Source: JAPLDP01 sp964628285 (GTDB lineage Bacteria; Bacteroidota; Bacteroidia; Bacteroidales; JAGONC01). From it: a stretch of 54,336 nt of DNA. This document shows, piece by piece, positions 1-9,500 of this stretch (position 1 is its first letter; each line of letters starts with the position of its first letter). The notes under the pieces were generated by a model. The model did no database searches. It was given only the letters and a program-made list of their open reading frames with translations, and had not been told where the DNA came from. The position numbers and the translations under genes are program-made. The stretch lies in NCBI GenBank assembly GCA_964628285.1, contig CAZVNP010000017.1:1-54336 (forward strand). Direction: 5' to 3'.

Positions 1-15
1 CCCCCTGCCAGGGGG
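1..15. repeat. Short GC hairpin at window edge
   Basis: CCCCCT and AGGGGG form a 6-bp stem around a GCC loop, 38 nt beyond the stop of the minus-strand gene that ends at 53. There is no T-tract, so it may be only a weak terminator or an intergenic palindrome. Confidence 0.3.
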
Positions 16-52
16 AAGGGTTGGGATGGGGGCTGGTCAGTGACGGGCGCTG

Positions 53-1387
53 TTAATTTTTAATGAACCTGCTCACATATGATGTGTTATCGCCGGTCAC
101 CCGGAGGAAATAAACTCCTTCCGGTAACGTGCTCACATCAATGGTCAGTGTCCGGGGTTCTATGGCACCGCCTGCTTTTTGTTCGTAGACCTTCTGCCCC
201 TCGATGTTTAAAATTACAATGTCGACAGATGACGGATTGGCATTGTCAAAGGCAATGTTCAGCACATCGGTGGCTGGGTTCGGATAGATGGTCATGCCGC
301 CGGCAAGGGAATGATCTTCGATGCCTGTGATGTGCAGGAAGTCACTGAAGTCAATGCGGGAATCATTGACATAGGTGGCCAATTCCTGGTCGTAGGTTTG
401 AACGATCATCTGAGTCATGTCGATACCATCGAAGGTATAGTTGAAGTTATTCCCTTCTGTCTGTATCCACAGACCACCCTGCCATTGTTCCGTTTTGGTG
501 CTTTGCACCAGCCCCTGTGACATGACTATGGTGTATCTCATGTAATTAACCCATACCCCTCCTGTATAGGATTTCTGTGTCTCCACGCTTCCCCCTGCGC
601 CATCATAGGTGGTTGTGGATTGCAGCGAAGGCACCCAGTCCGATCCGGACCAGTCGTCTTTTTGGTAAAAGCTGTAAGCTCCGTTGCCGGAGTAAGGATC
701 ATACATGTGCCATGTGATGTTGATGTACCGGGCGGTATCCACCCAGCCACCGGCGAATTTCTGGTACAGAATGTCGGTGGGATAACCGTTGGCATCCAGG
801 GTGAAGATGTCTTTAAGCATGTTTGCCCAGCCCTGAAGCATGACATAGCCTTCGTACACGATCTGTTGCACATAATCATCAGGGGTGTATGAATAGGTGC
901 TGCGTGTTCCCGACACCTGCATCCAGCTGGCACCTGTCCAGAAATATGAATCGCTTTCATATTCATTTCCATGGGTGTCGTACGATTGGGTGAACTTGAA
1001 CGAATTGTCCCAGCCGCTGCCGTTCCACGATTCGGTGAGCATCTCGGTGATCTGCCAGGAGGTATTGTAGGAATAGGTGGTACGGGTGGACGGATCAGTG
1101 GAGCCCGGGTCATAGGAAGTGATGATATTGGTAGTACCATTGGCATTGTATGAGATCTCCTCATACATTTCCTCCACCCATGCGCTCGACTGCCATGAAT
1201 AAATATGCTCCTTTTGGGGCAGGCTTATGATGTCGCGCTGCTGGTTGTCAAGCGCCTGGTTGAATTGTTCCTGAAAGTGCTGGAACAATGCCTCGGTTTT
1301 CGGATCCATAATAGCCTGCGAAAAGGATGATAACTGAAAACCGAGGAAAAATAATAACAGTAAAATGCTGAAAGTAAATGATTTCAT
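53..1387 (-). CDS. T9SS-secreted W-rich repeat protein with C-terminal sorting domain
   Basis: A 444-residue exported protein. Residues 1-25 are a clear signal peptide (KSF, then a Leu/Phe-rich core, ending SSFSQA). The middle holds degenerate repeats with W-x-G-x-x-W and S-Y-N/T-Y patterns, seen in Bacteroidota surface proteins of unknown role. The last ~80 residues are a type A T9SS sorting domain: YPNPATD, then ILNIEGQKV, then LPEGVYFLRV. The protein should cross the outer membrane by T9SS and be released or surface-anchored. The ATG at 1387 follows a TATCTTTG promoter box on the same strand. No enzymatic motif is visible, so the function is unknown. Confidence 0.85.
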   Translation of the reverse strand: MKSFTFSILLLLFFLGFQLSSFSQAIMDPKTEALFQHFQEQFNQALDNQQRDIISLPQKEHIYSWQSSAWVEEMYEEISYNANGTTNIITSYDPGSTDPSTRTTYSYNTSWQITEMLTESWNGSGWDNSFKFTQSYDTHGNEYESDSYFWTGASWMQVSGTRSTYSYTPDDYVQQIVYEGYVMLQGWANMLKDIFTLDANGYPTDILYQKFAGGWVDTARYINITWHMYDPYSGNGAYSFYQKDDWSGSDWVPSLQSTTTYDGAGGSVETQKSYTGGVWVNYMRYTIVMSQGLVQSTKTEQWQGGLWIQTEGNNFNYTFDGIDMTQMIVQTYDQELATYVNDSRIDFSDFLHITGIEDHSLAGGMTIYPNPATDVLNIAFDNANPSSVDIVILNIEGQKVYEQKAGGAIEPRTLTIDVSTLPEGVYFLRVTGDNTSYVSRFIKN

Positions 1388-1438
1388 GATCCAAGAATTT
1401 AAAGATTAATATTAAAAGAAATGAGCTAAAATTGGAAA

Positions 1439-1446
1439 CAAAGATA
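1439..1446 (-). promoter_or_regulatory. Bacteroidota -7 promoter box TATCTTTG
   Basis: Read on the minus strand this is TATCTTTG, matching TAnnTTTG, 52 nt upstream of the ATG at 1387. No convincing -33 TTTG was identified. Confidence 0.5.
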
Positions 1447-1584
1447 AATTCTAAATGTTTGAAAATGGATATAAAAAAGGTTAAATGTTTTTAGGATGTC
1501 ATCAAATATTGGCAGGTCATCATCGTCATCAGTGAGTGACTGTGACATGTAAATACCACAAGTTCAGAGTGTATTTAATTTTTC

Positions 1585-1592
1585 TACCTTTG
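1585..1592 (+). promoter_or_regulatory. Bacteroidota -7 promoter box TACCTTTG
   Basis: TACCTTTG lies 57 nt before the ATG at 1649. Transcription would start near 1600, supporting 1649 over the upstream TTG at 1616. It would drive the first gene of the glycogen cluster. Confidence 0.5.
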
Positions 1593-1648
1593 CATGTTCC
1601 TTTTTATGTTTTAAGTTGTTTAATAGTGTGCCGATTAATTTTTCCGCG

Positions 1649-3595
1649 ATGAGTTATATTAAGTTTGACAAAGCGCAGCTGGTGAACCTTGAATATTCTC
1701 TCAGCCGTGAGCTTTTACGATCAAACCGTGCAGGTTCATATGGATGTACGACCATCATTGGGTGTAACACACGGAGGTACCACGGGTTGTTGATCGCTCC
1801 CCAGCCCGCCATTGACAATGACGATCATGTCCTTTTATCCGCTCTGGATGAAACGGTGATCCAGCACGGCACGGAGTTTAATCTGGCTATTCACAAATTC
1901 AGCGGAGATGTGTTCGTACCCAAAGGACACAAGTACATCACCGATTTTGAGGCCGATCCCATCCCTGTTATCACCTATAAAGTGGGCGGTGTGGTGTTAC
2001 AGAAAGAACGTCTCTTCCTGTCGCTCGATGACCGCATACTTATCAAATATACCCTTGTGGATGCCCACTCCCCCACACGGTTGCGTCTGCGGCCTTTTCT
2101 GGCCTTCCGCAGCCATCACCGGCTTAGTAAAGCCAATAACTGGGTCGATAAAAAGTACCATCACATTGAGAACGGCATCAAGGTGAGGATGTACCAGGGT
2201 TATTCTTATGTGCACATGCAGTTTTCCAGGCAGGTGGAGTACACGCATGTGCCGGATTGGTATTATAACTTTGAGTACATGCAGGAGAAGGAGAGAGGCT
2301 ATGATTACCTGGAAGATCTCTATACCCCCGGCTTTTTTGAGACCTCCATCAGAAAAGGGGAAAGCATTATTTTTTCGGCCGGTTTGAACGACATCCGGGC
2401 TGCATCTCTCAAAAAGCTTTACAATATCGAGATAAAGAAACGTATCCCGCGCGACAGTTTTGAGAACTGCCTCATCAATGCGGCGCAACAGTTCATCGTG
2501 AAGAGGGGCAAGCATACCGAGATCATCGCCGGTTTTCCATGGTTTGGCCGCTGGGGACGGGATACCTTCGTCGCATCTCCCGGCCTCACCCTCGCCCTGG
2601 ATGATACCGCCACTTTCAAGGCCATCCTCAACACCATTGTGCATGAACAACAGGGTATCTTTTTCCCAAATTACGGTGTAGGTGACGAAGCTAATTTCAA
2701 CTCCATCGATGCGCCGTTATGGTTTTTCTGGACCTTGCAGCAGTATGCCATTCAAACCAACCGCAAGCAATACGTGTGGAATACTTATGGTCACCGGATG
2801 AGGGCGATCCTTTCAGGTTACCGTTATGGAAACATGTTCAATCTGGGGATGCGTGAAAACGGTCTCATTTATGCCGGTGAGACGGGCAAGGCTCTGACGT
2901 GGATGGATGCTATTGTCGAGGGTAAGCCGGTGACACCGCGTGCCGGCATGCCCGTGGAGGTTAACGCCCTGTGGTACAACGCCATCATGTTCAGCCTGGA
3001 GCTGGCGCGCCTGTCGGGCGATAAGGATTTCATCGACGAATGGCAGGCTGTCGCATCAATGATACCCTCATCATTCATAGAAACGTTCTGGGACGAAAGC
3101 AGAGGCTACCTCGCCGATTATGTTGACGGCAGCTACCGCAATTTTGATGTCCGTCCCAATATGGTGTTTGCCACATCGCTGCCGTACACACCACTCAATG
3201 AGGAAAAGAGAAAAAAGATACTGGATGTGGTGCAGAAGGAGTTGCTCACGCCACGTGGCTTGAGGACACTCTCACCCAAGCATCCTGATTTCCAGGGAGT
3301 CTATTGTGGCGATCAGGCCATGCGTGACAGGATATACCATAACGGGGCGGTGTTCCCCTGGCTGCTCGGCGCTTTTATTGAAGGGTATCTTAAGATCTAT
3401 GGTAAGACAGGTCTTGGATTTGTCAAGACACTCTATTCCGGTTTTGAAGAGGTGATGCATGAGCATGGCATTGGAACCGTTTCGGAGCTGTACGACGGTG
3501 ACCCGCCGCATAAAGCCGGCGGTGCCATATCGCAGGCCTGGAGCGTGGCGGAATTACTGCGGATAGGTAAGATGATCAAGAAGTATGAAACATAA
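1649..3595 (+). CDS. Glycogen debranching enzyme (amylo-alpha-1,6-glucosidase family)
   Basis: A 648-residue cytoplasmic enzyme expected to hydrolyse alpha-1,6 branch points of glycogen. The N-terminal domain begins with LLRSNRAGSYGCTTIIGCNTR-RYHGLL, typical of bacterial and archaeal debranching enzymes. The C-terminal (alpha/alpha)6 catalytic domain shows AGFPWFGRWGRDTF, PRAGMPVEVNALWYNA and the late GGAISQAWSVAELLR. Length fits the Bacteroidota family. I chose ATG 1649 because a promoter box lies at 1585-1592 and residues upstream of SYIKFDKAQL look non-coding. A possible TTG start lies at 1616. It is the first gene of a same-strand series with a GT4 transferase, a GH57 enzyme and a synthase-phosphorylase fusion, which supports a role in glycogen turnover. 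The stop codon runs straight into a heptamer repeat hairpin. Confidence 0.92.
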   Translation: MSYIKFDKAQLVNLEYSLSRELLRSNRAGSYGCTTIIGCNTRRYHGLLIAPQPAIDNDDHVLLSALDETVIQHGTEFNLAIHKFSGDVFVPKGHKYITDFEADPIPVITYKVGGVVLQKERLFLSLDDRILIKYTLVDAHSPTRLRLRPFLAFRSHHRLSKANNWVDKKYHHIENGIKVRMYQGYSYVHMQFSRQVEYTHVPDWYYNFEYMQEKERGYDYLEDLYTPGFFETSIRKGESIIFSAGLNDIRAASLKKLYNIEIKKRIPRDSFENCLINAAQQFIVKRGKHTEIIAGFPWFGRWGRDTFVASPGLTLALDDTATFKAILNTIVHEQQGIFFPNYGVGDEANFNSIDAPLWFFWTLQQYAIQTNRKQYVWNTYGHRMRAILSGYRYGNMFNLGMRENGLIYAGETGKALTWMDAIVEGKPVTPRAGMPVEVNALWYNAIMFSLELARLSGDKDFIDEWQAVASMIPSSFIETFWDESRGYLADYVDGSYRNFDVRPNMVFATSLPYTPLNEEKRKKILDVVQKELLTPRGLRTLSPKHPDFQGVYCGDQAMRDRIYHNGAVFPWLLGAFIEGYLKIYGKTGLGFVKTLYSGFEEVMHEHGIGTVSELYDGDPPHKAGGAISQAWSVAELLRIGKMIKKYET

Positions 3596-3652
3596 GTCGT
3601 CAGTCGTCAGTCAAAACTGGGCAACGGATTTTCTAACTGACGACTGACGACT
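3595..3652. repeat. Heptamer repeat (AGTCGTC) forming a 17-bp perfect inverted repeat
   Basis: The left arm 3595-3611 starts with the last base of the debranching-enzyme stop codon and consists of AGTCGTC units. The right arm 3636-3652 is its exact complement (ACTGACG units), with a 24-nt loop. The RNA would form a long stem right after the stop. There is no T-tract, so it is a 3'-end hairpin or pause site rather than a classic terminator. The same unit recurs at 21517-21772 and 25176-25240. Confidence 0.8.
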
Positions 3653-3694
3653 GGCCAGCATGTCCGGTAAACAATTAAATATAGAATAGTGTCT

Positions 3695-4978
3695 ATGAGA
3701 GTCCTAATGTTCGGCTGGGAATTCCCTCCGCATATCACGGGAGGTCTTGGCACAGCTTGTTTCGGGCTGACAAAAGGATTGGCCCGGCAGGGCACCGAGA
3801 TCCTGTTCGTGGTGCCCAGAGCTTACGGTGATGAAAATCAGGAAGCCGTCAGGTTGATCAACGCGAGTGATATGGAAATCGATACTTCCGATGCCGAATA
3901 TAAAGACTATTGGAAAAGAGTGACCTTTCTGCAGATAGGCTCTAACCTGGTGCCTTACGTGGCCCCGGAAGAATTCAGTGATCTTGTGGCCCAGGAAGCC
4001 CTCGAGAAAGAAAAAGAGACGAGGACGGCTTTTTCGCGGCGTTTTGTGTTCTCAGGACGTTACGGTGATGATCTCTTTGAGGAGGTCTCACGCTTTGCGC
4101 TGGTGGCTTCGGTGATAGCGGCGCAGCAACATTTCGACATTATCCATGCCCACGACTGGCTCACCTATCCTGCCGGCATAGCCGCCAAGGCAGTCAGCGG
4201 CAAGCCCTTAGTCGTCCACATGCACGCCACCGAATTCGACCGCTCCGGCGAACATGTGAACCAGAACATATACGACATCGAACGCCACGGCATGGAGGTG
4301 GCCGACAGGGTCATCACGGTGAGCAACCTGACACGCAACCTTGTCATTGAACGTTACAGCATCGATCCTAAAAAAGTGTTTACCGTGCACAATGCCGTGG
4401 AACCTGATGAGAAGGAGAGGGTGCCCGCCGGCGACCGCGCTTTCAGCGAGAAGGTGGTCACCTTCCTGGGACGGCTCACCTACCAAAAGGGACCCGAGTA
4501 TTTTGTCGAGGCGGCACGTAAAGTGCTGGAAAAGGACAATAATGTCAGGTTTGTCATGGCCGGCACAGGTGACATGATGAGTAAGATGATCCGCCGTGTG
4601 GCCGCCCTCAGGATCGCTACCAAATTTCATTTTACGGGTTTCCTGAAAGGACCGGAAGTGGATATGATGTTCGGCATGACCGATGTCTTTGTCATGCCCT
4701 CGGTATCGGAACCCTTTGGCCTGGTTCCGCTGGAAGCCATACGCTCAAATGTGCCGGTGGTCATCTCCAAACAGTCAGGTGTGGCAGAGGTGTTGAAACA
4801 TGCGCTGAAAGTGGACTTCTGGGATGTGGATGCCCTGGCCGACTCCATCTATGGCCTGCTGCATTATGAAGCCTTGCCGCGCATGTTCAGGAAATATGGC
4901 AAGGAAGAGGTCAACAACCTGAAATGGGAAGATGCGGCATGTAAGGTCAAAGCGATATACGAAGCCACGGTTGCATGA
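3695..4978 (+). CDS. GT4-family glycosyltransferase (glycogen cluster)
   Basis: A 427-residue retaining glycosyltransferase with GT-B fold. The N-terminus MRVLMFGWEFPPHITGGLGT carries the Gly-rich donor loop typical of starch/glycogen synthase-like GT4 enzymes. HAHDWLTYPAGIAAK follows in the acceptor domain. FLGRLTYQKGPEYFVEAA and MPSVSEPFGLVPLEAI (EX7E motif) lie in the C-terminal nucleotide-sugar domain. ATG 3695 is preferred over the GTG at 3689 because MRVLMFGWE is the usual family start. In Bacteroidota this gene commonly sits between a debranching enzyme and a GH57 enzyme, suggesting alpha-glucan elongation or initiation. The sugar donor and acceptor cannot be read from sequence. Confidence 0.88.
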   Translation: MRVLMFGWEFPPHITGGLGTACFGLTKGLARQGTEILFVVPRAYGDENQEAVRLINASDMEIDTSDAEYKDYWKRVTFLQIGSNLVPYVAPEEFSDLVAQEALEKEKETRTAFSRRFVFSGRYGDDLFEEVSRFALVASVIAAQQHFDIIHAHDWLTYPAGIAAKAVSGKPLVVHMHATEFDRSGEHVNQNIYDIERHGMEVADRVITVSNLTRNLVIERYSIDPKKVFTVHNAVEPDEKERVPAGDRAFSEKVVTFLGRLTYQKGPEYFVEAARKVLEKDNNVRFVMAGTGDMMSKMIRRVAALRIATKFHFTGFLKGPEVDMMFGMTDVFVMPSVSEPFGLVPLEAIRSNVPVVISKQSGVAEVLKHALKVDFWDVDALADSIYGLLHYEALPRMFRKYGKEEVNNLKWEDAACKVKAIYEATVA

Positions 4979-5076
4979 CATACTTATATCCTTGTGTTGA
5001 AAGATGAGGCATGAGAATGTTTAAATTGATTAATAATCCTCCCACCCCGGCAGGGTGATAATGAATACGATAAACC

Positions 5077-6420
5077 ATGAGATCACTTTGTTTCTATTTC
5101 CAGGTGCATCAGCCCGTTCGTTTGAGGACTTACCGTTTCTTCGATATCGGAAGGGATCATTATTATTACGATGATTACCTGAACCGTTCCATCATCAAGC
5201 GTGTGGCAGGCAAATGTTATCTTCCGGCCAACAAGGTGTTGCTCTCACTGATAAAGGAATACGGTTCTGCTTTCAAGGTCAGCTATTCCATCTCAGGTCC
5301 TGCCATGGAACAGTTCGAGACCGTCGCCCCTGAGGTTCTCGAGAGTTTCCAGAAGCTTGCCGCTACCGGAAGCGTGGAATTCCTTACCGAGACGTATGCT
5401 CATTCCCTGGCTTCGCTGAAAAGTAAGGAAGAGTTCAGCGAACAAGTCGCTTTGCACAGCCGTGCCATTGAAAATCTTTTTGGTCAGAAACCAACGACAT
5501 TCCGTAATACCGAATTGATCTATTCCGATGAGATAGGTCAGACAGTTTCGGAAATGGGTTACGATATGATGCTCACCGAAGGTGCCAGGCATATCCTGGG
5601 ATGGAAGAGCCCCAATTACCTTTATTGCAGCGCTCGGACACCCAGGCTGAAACTGCTGCTGCGTAATTTCAGGCTCAGCGACGACATCTCATTTCGTTTT
5701 TCCTTGCAGAGTTGGAGTGAATGGCCCCTGACAGCCACTAAATTTGCAAAATGGCTGAACAACATACCGGATCATGAAGAGGTGGTCAATATCTTTATCG
5801 ACTATGAGACCTTCGGGGAACATCAATGGAAAGAGACAGGCATCTTTGATTTCCTGAAGGACTTGCCCAAAAAGATCTTCGCCAGGACGGCATTCACTTT
5901 TAACACCCCTTCGGAATTATCGGAAAAGCTGCAGCCTGTGGCAGCCATTCATGTGCCGTCGCCTATCTCCTGGGCCGATGAGGAGAGGGATCTCACGGCC
6001 TGGCTTGGCAATGAATTGCAGGAGGCCGCCTTTAACAGCCTCTATGCCGTGGAGGAACGCGTCAAAAGGACCGGCGACCCGGCCCTGATCCGTGACTGGC
6101 ATTACTTGCAATCAAGTGATCATTTTTACTATATGTGCACCAAATGGTTCTCCGACGGTGAAGTACATAAGTATTTCAATCCCTACCCATCTCCTTATGA
6201 ATCTTTCATCAATTACATGAATGTGATATCTGATTTTATCATCCGCGTCGACCAGCAACTTGGTCATCCTCACATCAAAACAGAAGAACCGGGACCGAAA
6301 AAAACCGTAAAAAAAACCACGGTCATAACAACAAAAAAACCGGCGGCAAAGACGGCTAAGAAAACAAGGGCGAAAACAACGCAAAAAGCAACGGTAAAAC
6401 CGACACGACGCAAGAGCTGA
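5077..6420 (+). CDS. GH57 alpha-amylase/glucanotransferase-type enzyme with basic tail
   Basis: A 447-residue GH57 enzyme acting on alpha-glucans. The family motifs appear in order: QVHQPVR near residue 10, GSVEFLTETYAHSL near 105, FRNTELIYSD near 148 (Glu is the predicted nucleophile) and NIFIDYETFGEHQW near 240 (Asp is the predicted acid/base). No signal peptide, so cytoplasmic, matching its neighbours. The last ~50 residues are an unusual Lys/Thr/Ala/Pro tail (KKTVKKTTVITTKKPAAKT and on) resembling histone H1-like tails. This tail is not part of the GH57 fold and could bind polyanions or anchor the enzyme. The start is ATG 5077. A small CACCC/GGGTG hairpin at 5044-5058 precedes it. Confidence 0.88.
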   Translation: MRSLCFYFQVHQPVRLRTYRFFDIGRDHYYYDDYLNRSIIKRVAGKCYLPANKVLLSLIKEYGSAFKVSYSISGPAMEQFETVAPEVLESFQKLAATGSVEFLTETYAHSLASLKSKEEFSEQVALHSRAIENLFGQKPTTFRNTELIYSDEIGQTVSEMGYDMMLTEGARHILGWKSPNYLYCSARTPRLKLLLRNFRLSDDISFRFSLQSWSEWPLTATKFAKWLNNIPDHEEVVNIFIDYETFGEHQWKETGIFDFLKDLPKKIFARTAFTFNTPSELSEKLQPVAAIHVPSPISWADEERDLTAWLGNELQEAAFNSLYAVEERVKRTGDPALIRDWHYLQSSDHFYYMCTKWFSDGEVHKYFNPYPSPYESFINYMNVISDFIIRVDQQLGHPHIKTEEPGPKKTVKKTTVITTKKPAAKTAKKTRAKTTQKATVKPTRRKS

Positions 6421-6488
6421 GCAATAAGGGTTTAGGACGTTCAGATTTTATTCCGGTTGACGAAGGGATCAGAATATTTAAATAAAAT

Positions 6489-6520
6489 TACCTTTGCACG
6501 CGTTGAAAAAAAACAGGAGA
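6489..6520 (+). promoter_or_regulatory. Promoter box TACCTTTG (6489-6496) and RBS AGGAGA (6515-6520)
   Basis: A TAnnTTTG box and a strong purine-rich RBS lie 5 nt before ATG 6526. Both fall inside a longer open frame from 6457, which decides the start: ATG 6526 is the true start of the synthase-phosphorylase gene. The gene can thus be transcribed separately from the GH57 gene. Confidence 0.6.
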
Positions 6521-6525
6521 ATATA

Positions 6526-9500
6526 ATGGACAAATCGCAGGAAGAGAAGATGAGGCCCGATTATTTGTTTGAGACCGGTTGGGAGGTGTGCAACAAAATC
6601 GGTGGTATTTATGCGGTGATCTCAACCAAAGCCCTCACCCTGGTTAAAGAATTCGGCGACAGGTATATCCTTATTGGTCCTGACGTGATGAAAGATACGA
6701 GCGAGCGGCGCGAATTCAACGAAGACCGTGACCTCTGCAAGGCGTGGCGTGAGAAAGCCGAGTCGGAAGGCCTCCGCCTGCGCATCGGCCGTTGGAATAT
6801 CGCAGGCACCCCCGTGGTCATTCTGGTTGATTTTACCGTTTATTTTACCAATAAAAATAAAATATTCGGTCATTTCTGGGAGACTTATAAACTCGATTCT
6901 CTCACCGGGCAGTGGGATTACATTGAGCCGGCTTTGTTCGGGTATGCTGCCGCACGGGTTATTGAAAGCTTCTATTCCTTTTATCTTACCGCGCAGGACC
7001 ATCTGGTGGCCCATTTTCATGAATGGCTGACAGGGTCGGGAATTCTGTACCTTAAGGAGTATGTACCGCAGGCGGCGACGGTTTTCACCACGCATGCCAC
7101 CATCCTGGGCCGTTCGATAGCTGCCAACGGTCTGCCTCTTTATAAGGAATTGGCCGATTTTGATCCGGAAGTGCTGACGGCTAATTTCGGCCTTCGCTCC
7201 AAGTTTTCACTCGAGAAACTGTCGGCGGGAGAGAGTGATGCTTTTACCACCATCAGCCAGATCACAGCGCGGGAGTGCCACCAATTCCTGGGAAGGGATC
7301 CCGACATCCTCACACCCAACGGTTTTGAGGATTTGTTTGTCCCCTCGGGAGATGATTATGATGAGCAACGGCAGACGTCACGGGACACGATCCTTCATGT
7401 GGCCCGCGCCTTATTTAACCAGGAGGTGCCCGACGACAGCGTCCTGGCCATCATCAGCGGGCGTTATGAGTTCAGGAACAAAGGCATCGATCTGTTCATC
7501 AAAGCCCTCGGACAACTTAAAAGGGAAGGGGATTTGACCCGTGAACTCATTGCCGTCATCGCCGTGCCTGCCAATCATGCCGGGGCGCGTGAGGATCTCC
7601 TGCAACGCATGCAGAAACCCGATTTCAGTAATCCCCTGACAGGTGAGATCATGACCCACGGCCTTCATTATGCCGAGAATGACCCCATATACAAGCTTCT
7701 TAAGGAGAATAGCCTGACCAATGCCCCCGGTGATAAGGTGAAAGTCATCTTCGTACCCTCATACCTGAATGGTAATGACGGCATCTTCGACCTGACCTAT
7801 TATGATTTTCTTATCGGATTCGATATCTCGGTCTTTCCTTCCTATTACGAACCCTGGGGATACACACCCCTCGAAAGCATCGCCTTTCATGTGCCGACCA
7901 TCATTACATCCCTGTCGGGATTCGGACAATGGGTCAAATCAAATTATAAAGATTCCGGAAAGGCTCTCCAGCTTATCGAACGAAAAGATGATAATGATGG
8001 GGAGGTGATCTCCAAAATAGCCGGTGACCTGAAGGATTATATGAATTGTTCACCTGAAGAAAAAAGTGCGATAAAACAAAAGGCTTTCGATATTTCCCGG
8101 ACCGCCTTGTGGGAAAACCTGGTGGCTTATTACAGGGATGCTTTCTCCATTGCTCTCCACAAGGCCGCCTCACGGTGGGAGCTGTTCCACAGCAAACAGC
8201 ATGAGCAACCCACTGTGTACCGCCCGATGAAACTCATTAAACCCGAGTGGCATAAGATACTGGTCAATACCAAACTACCCAAGACTTTTGAAAGACTGCA
8301 GAAACTGGCTAATAATCTCTGGTGGACGTGGCATTATGAAGCGGGTGAGCTCTTTGAAATGATCGACCCGGTGCGGTGGAAAGAACTTAATAATCCCCTT
8401 GCATTGCTTGAGTCCCTTACCATGGATGACTTCAACCGCTTACATGGCACCAGGGAGTTCATGCGTAAGCTCGACAAGGTGTCGGGTGAATTTCAGGATT
8501 ATATGTCGGACAAGTCAGCCAAGGCAAAAAAAATGATTGCCTATTTCAGCATGGAGTATGGTTTGCACGACATTTTGCGCATCTATTCTGGCGGCCTGGG
8601 CATGCTGGCGGGTGATTATCTCAAAACGGCCAGCGACTGCGACGAAAACATCGTGGGCATCGGATTGATATACCGTTATGGTTTCTTTAACCAGAAGATA
8701 TCCCTGTTCGGTGACCAACTGGCCACTTACACCCCGCATAAATTCTCCCACCTGCCTCTTCAGCCTGTCAGGAACACCAAGGGTGAATGGGTGATGATCA
8801 GCCTGGCTTTGCCGGGCAGGGTGGTTTATGCCAAGATATGGCGTGTGGACGTGGGACGCATACCTCTGTTTTTAATGGACACGGACATCCCTGAAAATAA
8901 TGAGAATGACCGCACTATCACGCACCAGTTGTATGGCGGTGATATTGAAAACCGACTCAAACAGGAATTGCTGCTGGGTGTCGGCGGCATACGCACCCTC
9001 GATGCTCTGGGTATCGAACCCGATATCTTCCATTGCAATGAAGGTCATGCGGCTTTCACAGGTCTGGAAAGGCTGCGTAAACTCGTTCAGGTCAAGAAAT
9101 TCTCCATCCAGCAGGCCCTGGAGATCGTCAGGAGTTCGTCGCTGTTCACTACCCATACTCCCGTTCCGGCGGGCCACGACGCCTTCACTGAAGATCTCCT
9201 GAGAAGATATATACCACATTATGCCGACAGGCTGACATTGCATTGGGATGATTTTATGAACCTGGGCCGTTTCAGACCTGATGCCGAAGATGAGAAATTT
9301 TCGATGAGTGTGCTGGCAGCCCGCCTGTCACAGTACATGAACGGCGTGAGCCGCATCCATGGCCGCGTGACACAGGAGATGTTCACACCCTTGTTCGAAG
9401 GTTATTACCCGCAGGAACTCTATATCGATTATGTCACCAATGGTGTACATTATAAGACATGGACATCCACGGAGTGGCAGAAGCTGTATAAAGCACACTT

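Noticed and set aside
6457..6525. N-terminal extension of the synthase-phosphorylase
   Set aside because: It contains the promoter box and RBS; ATG 6526 matches the family start.
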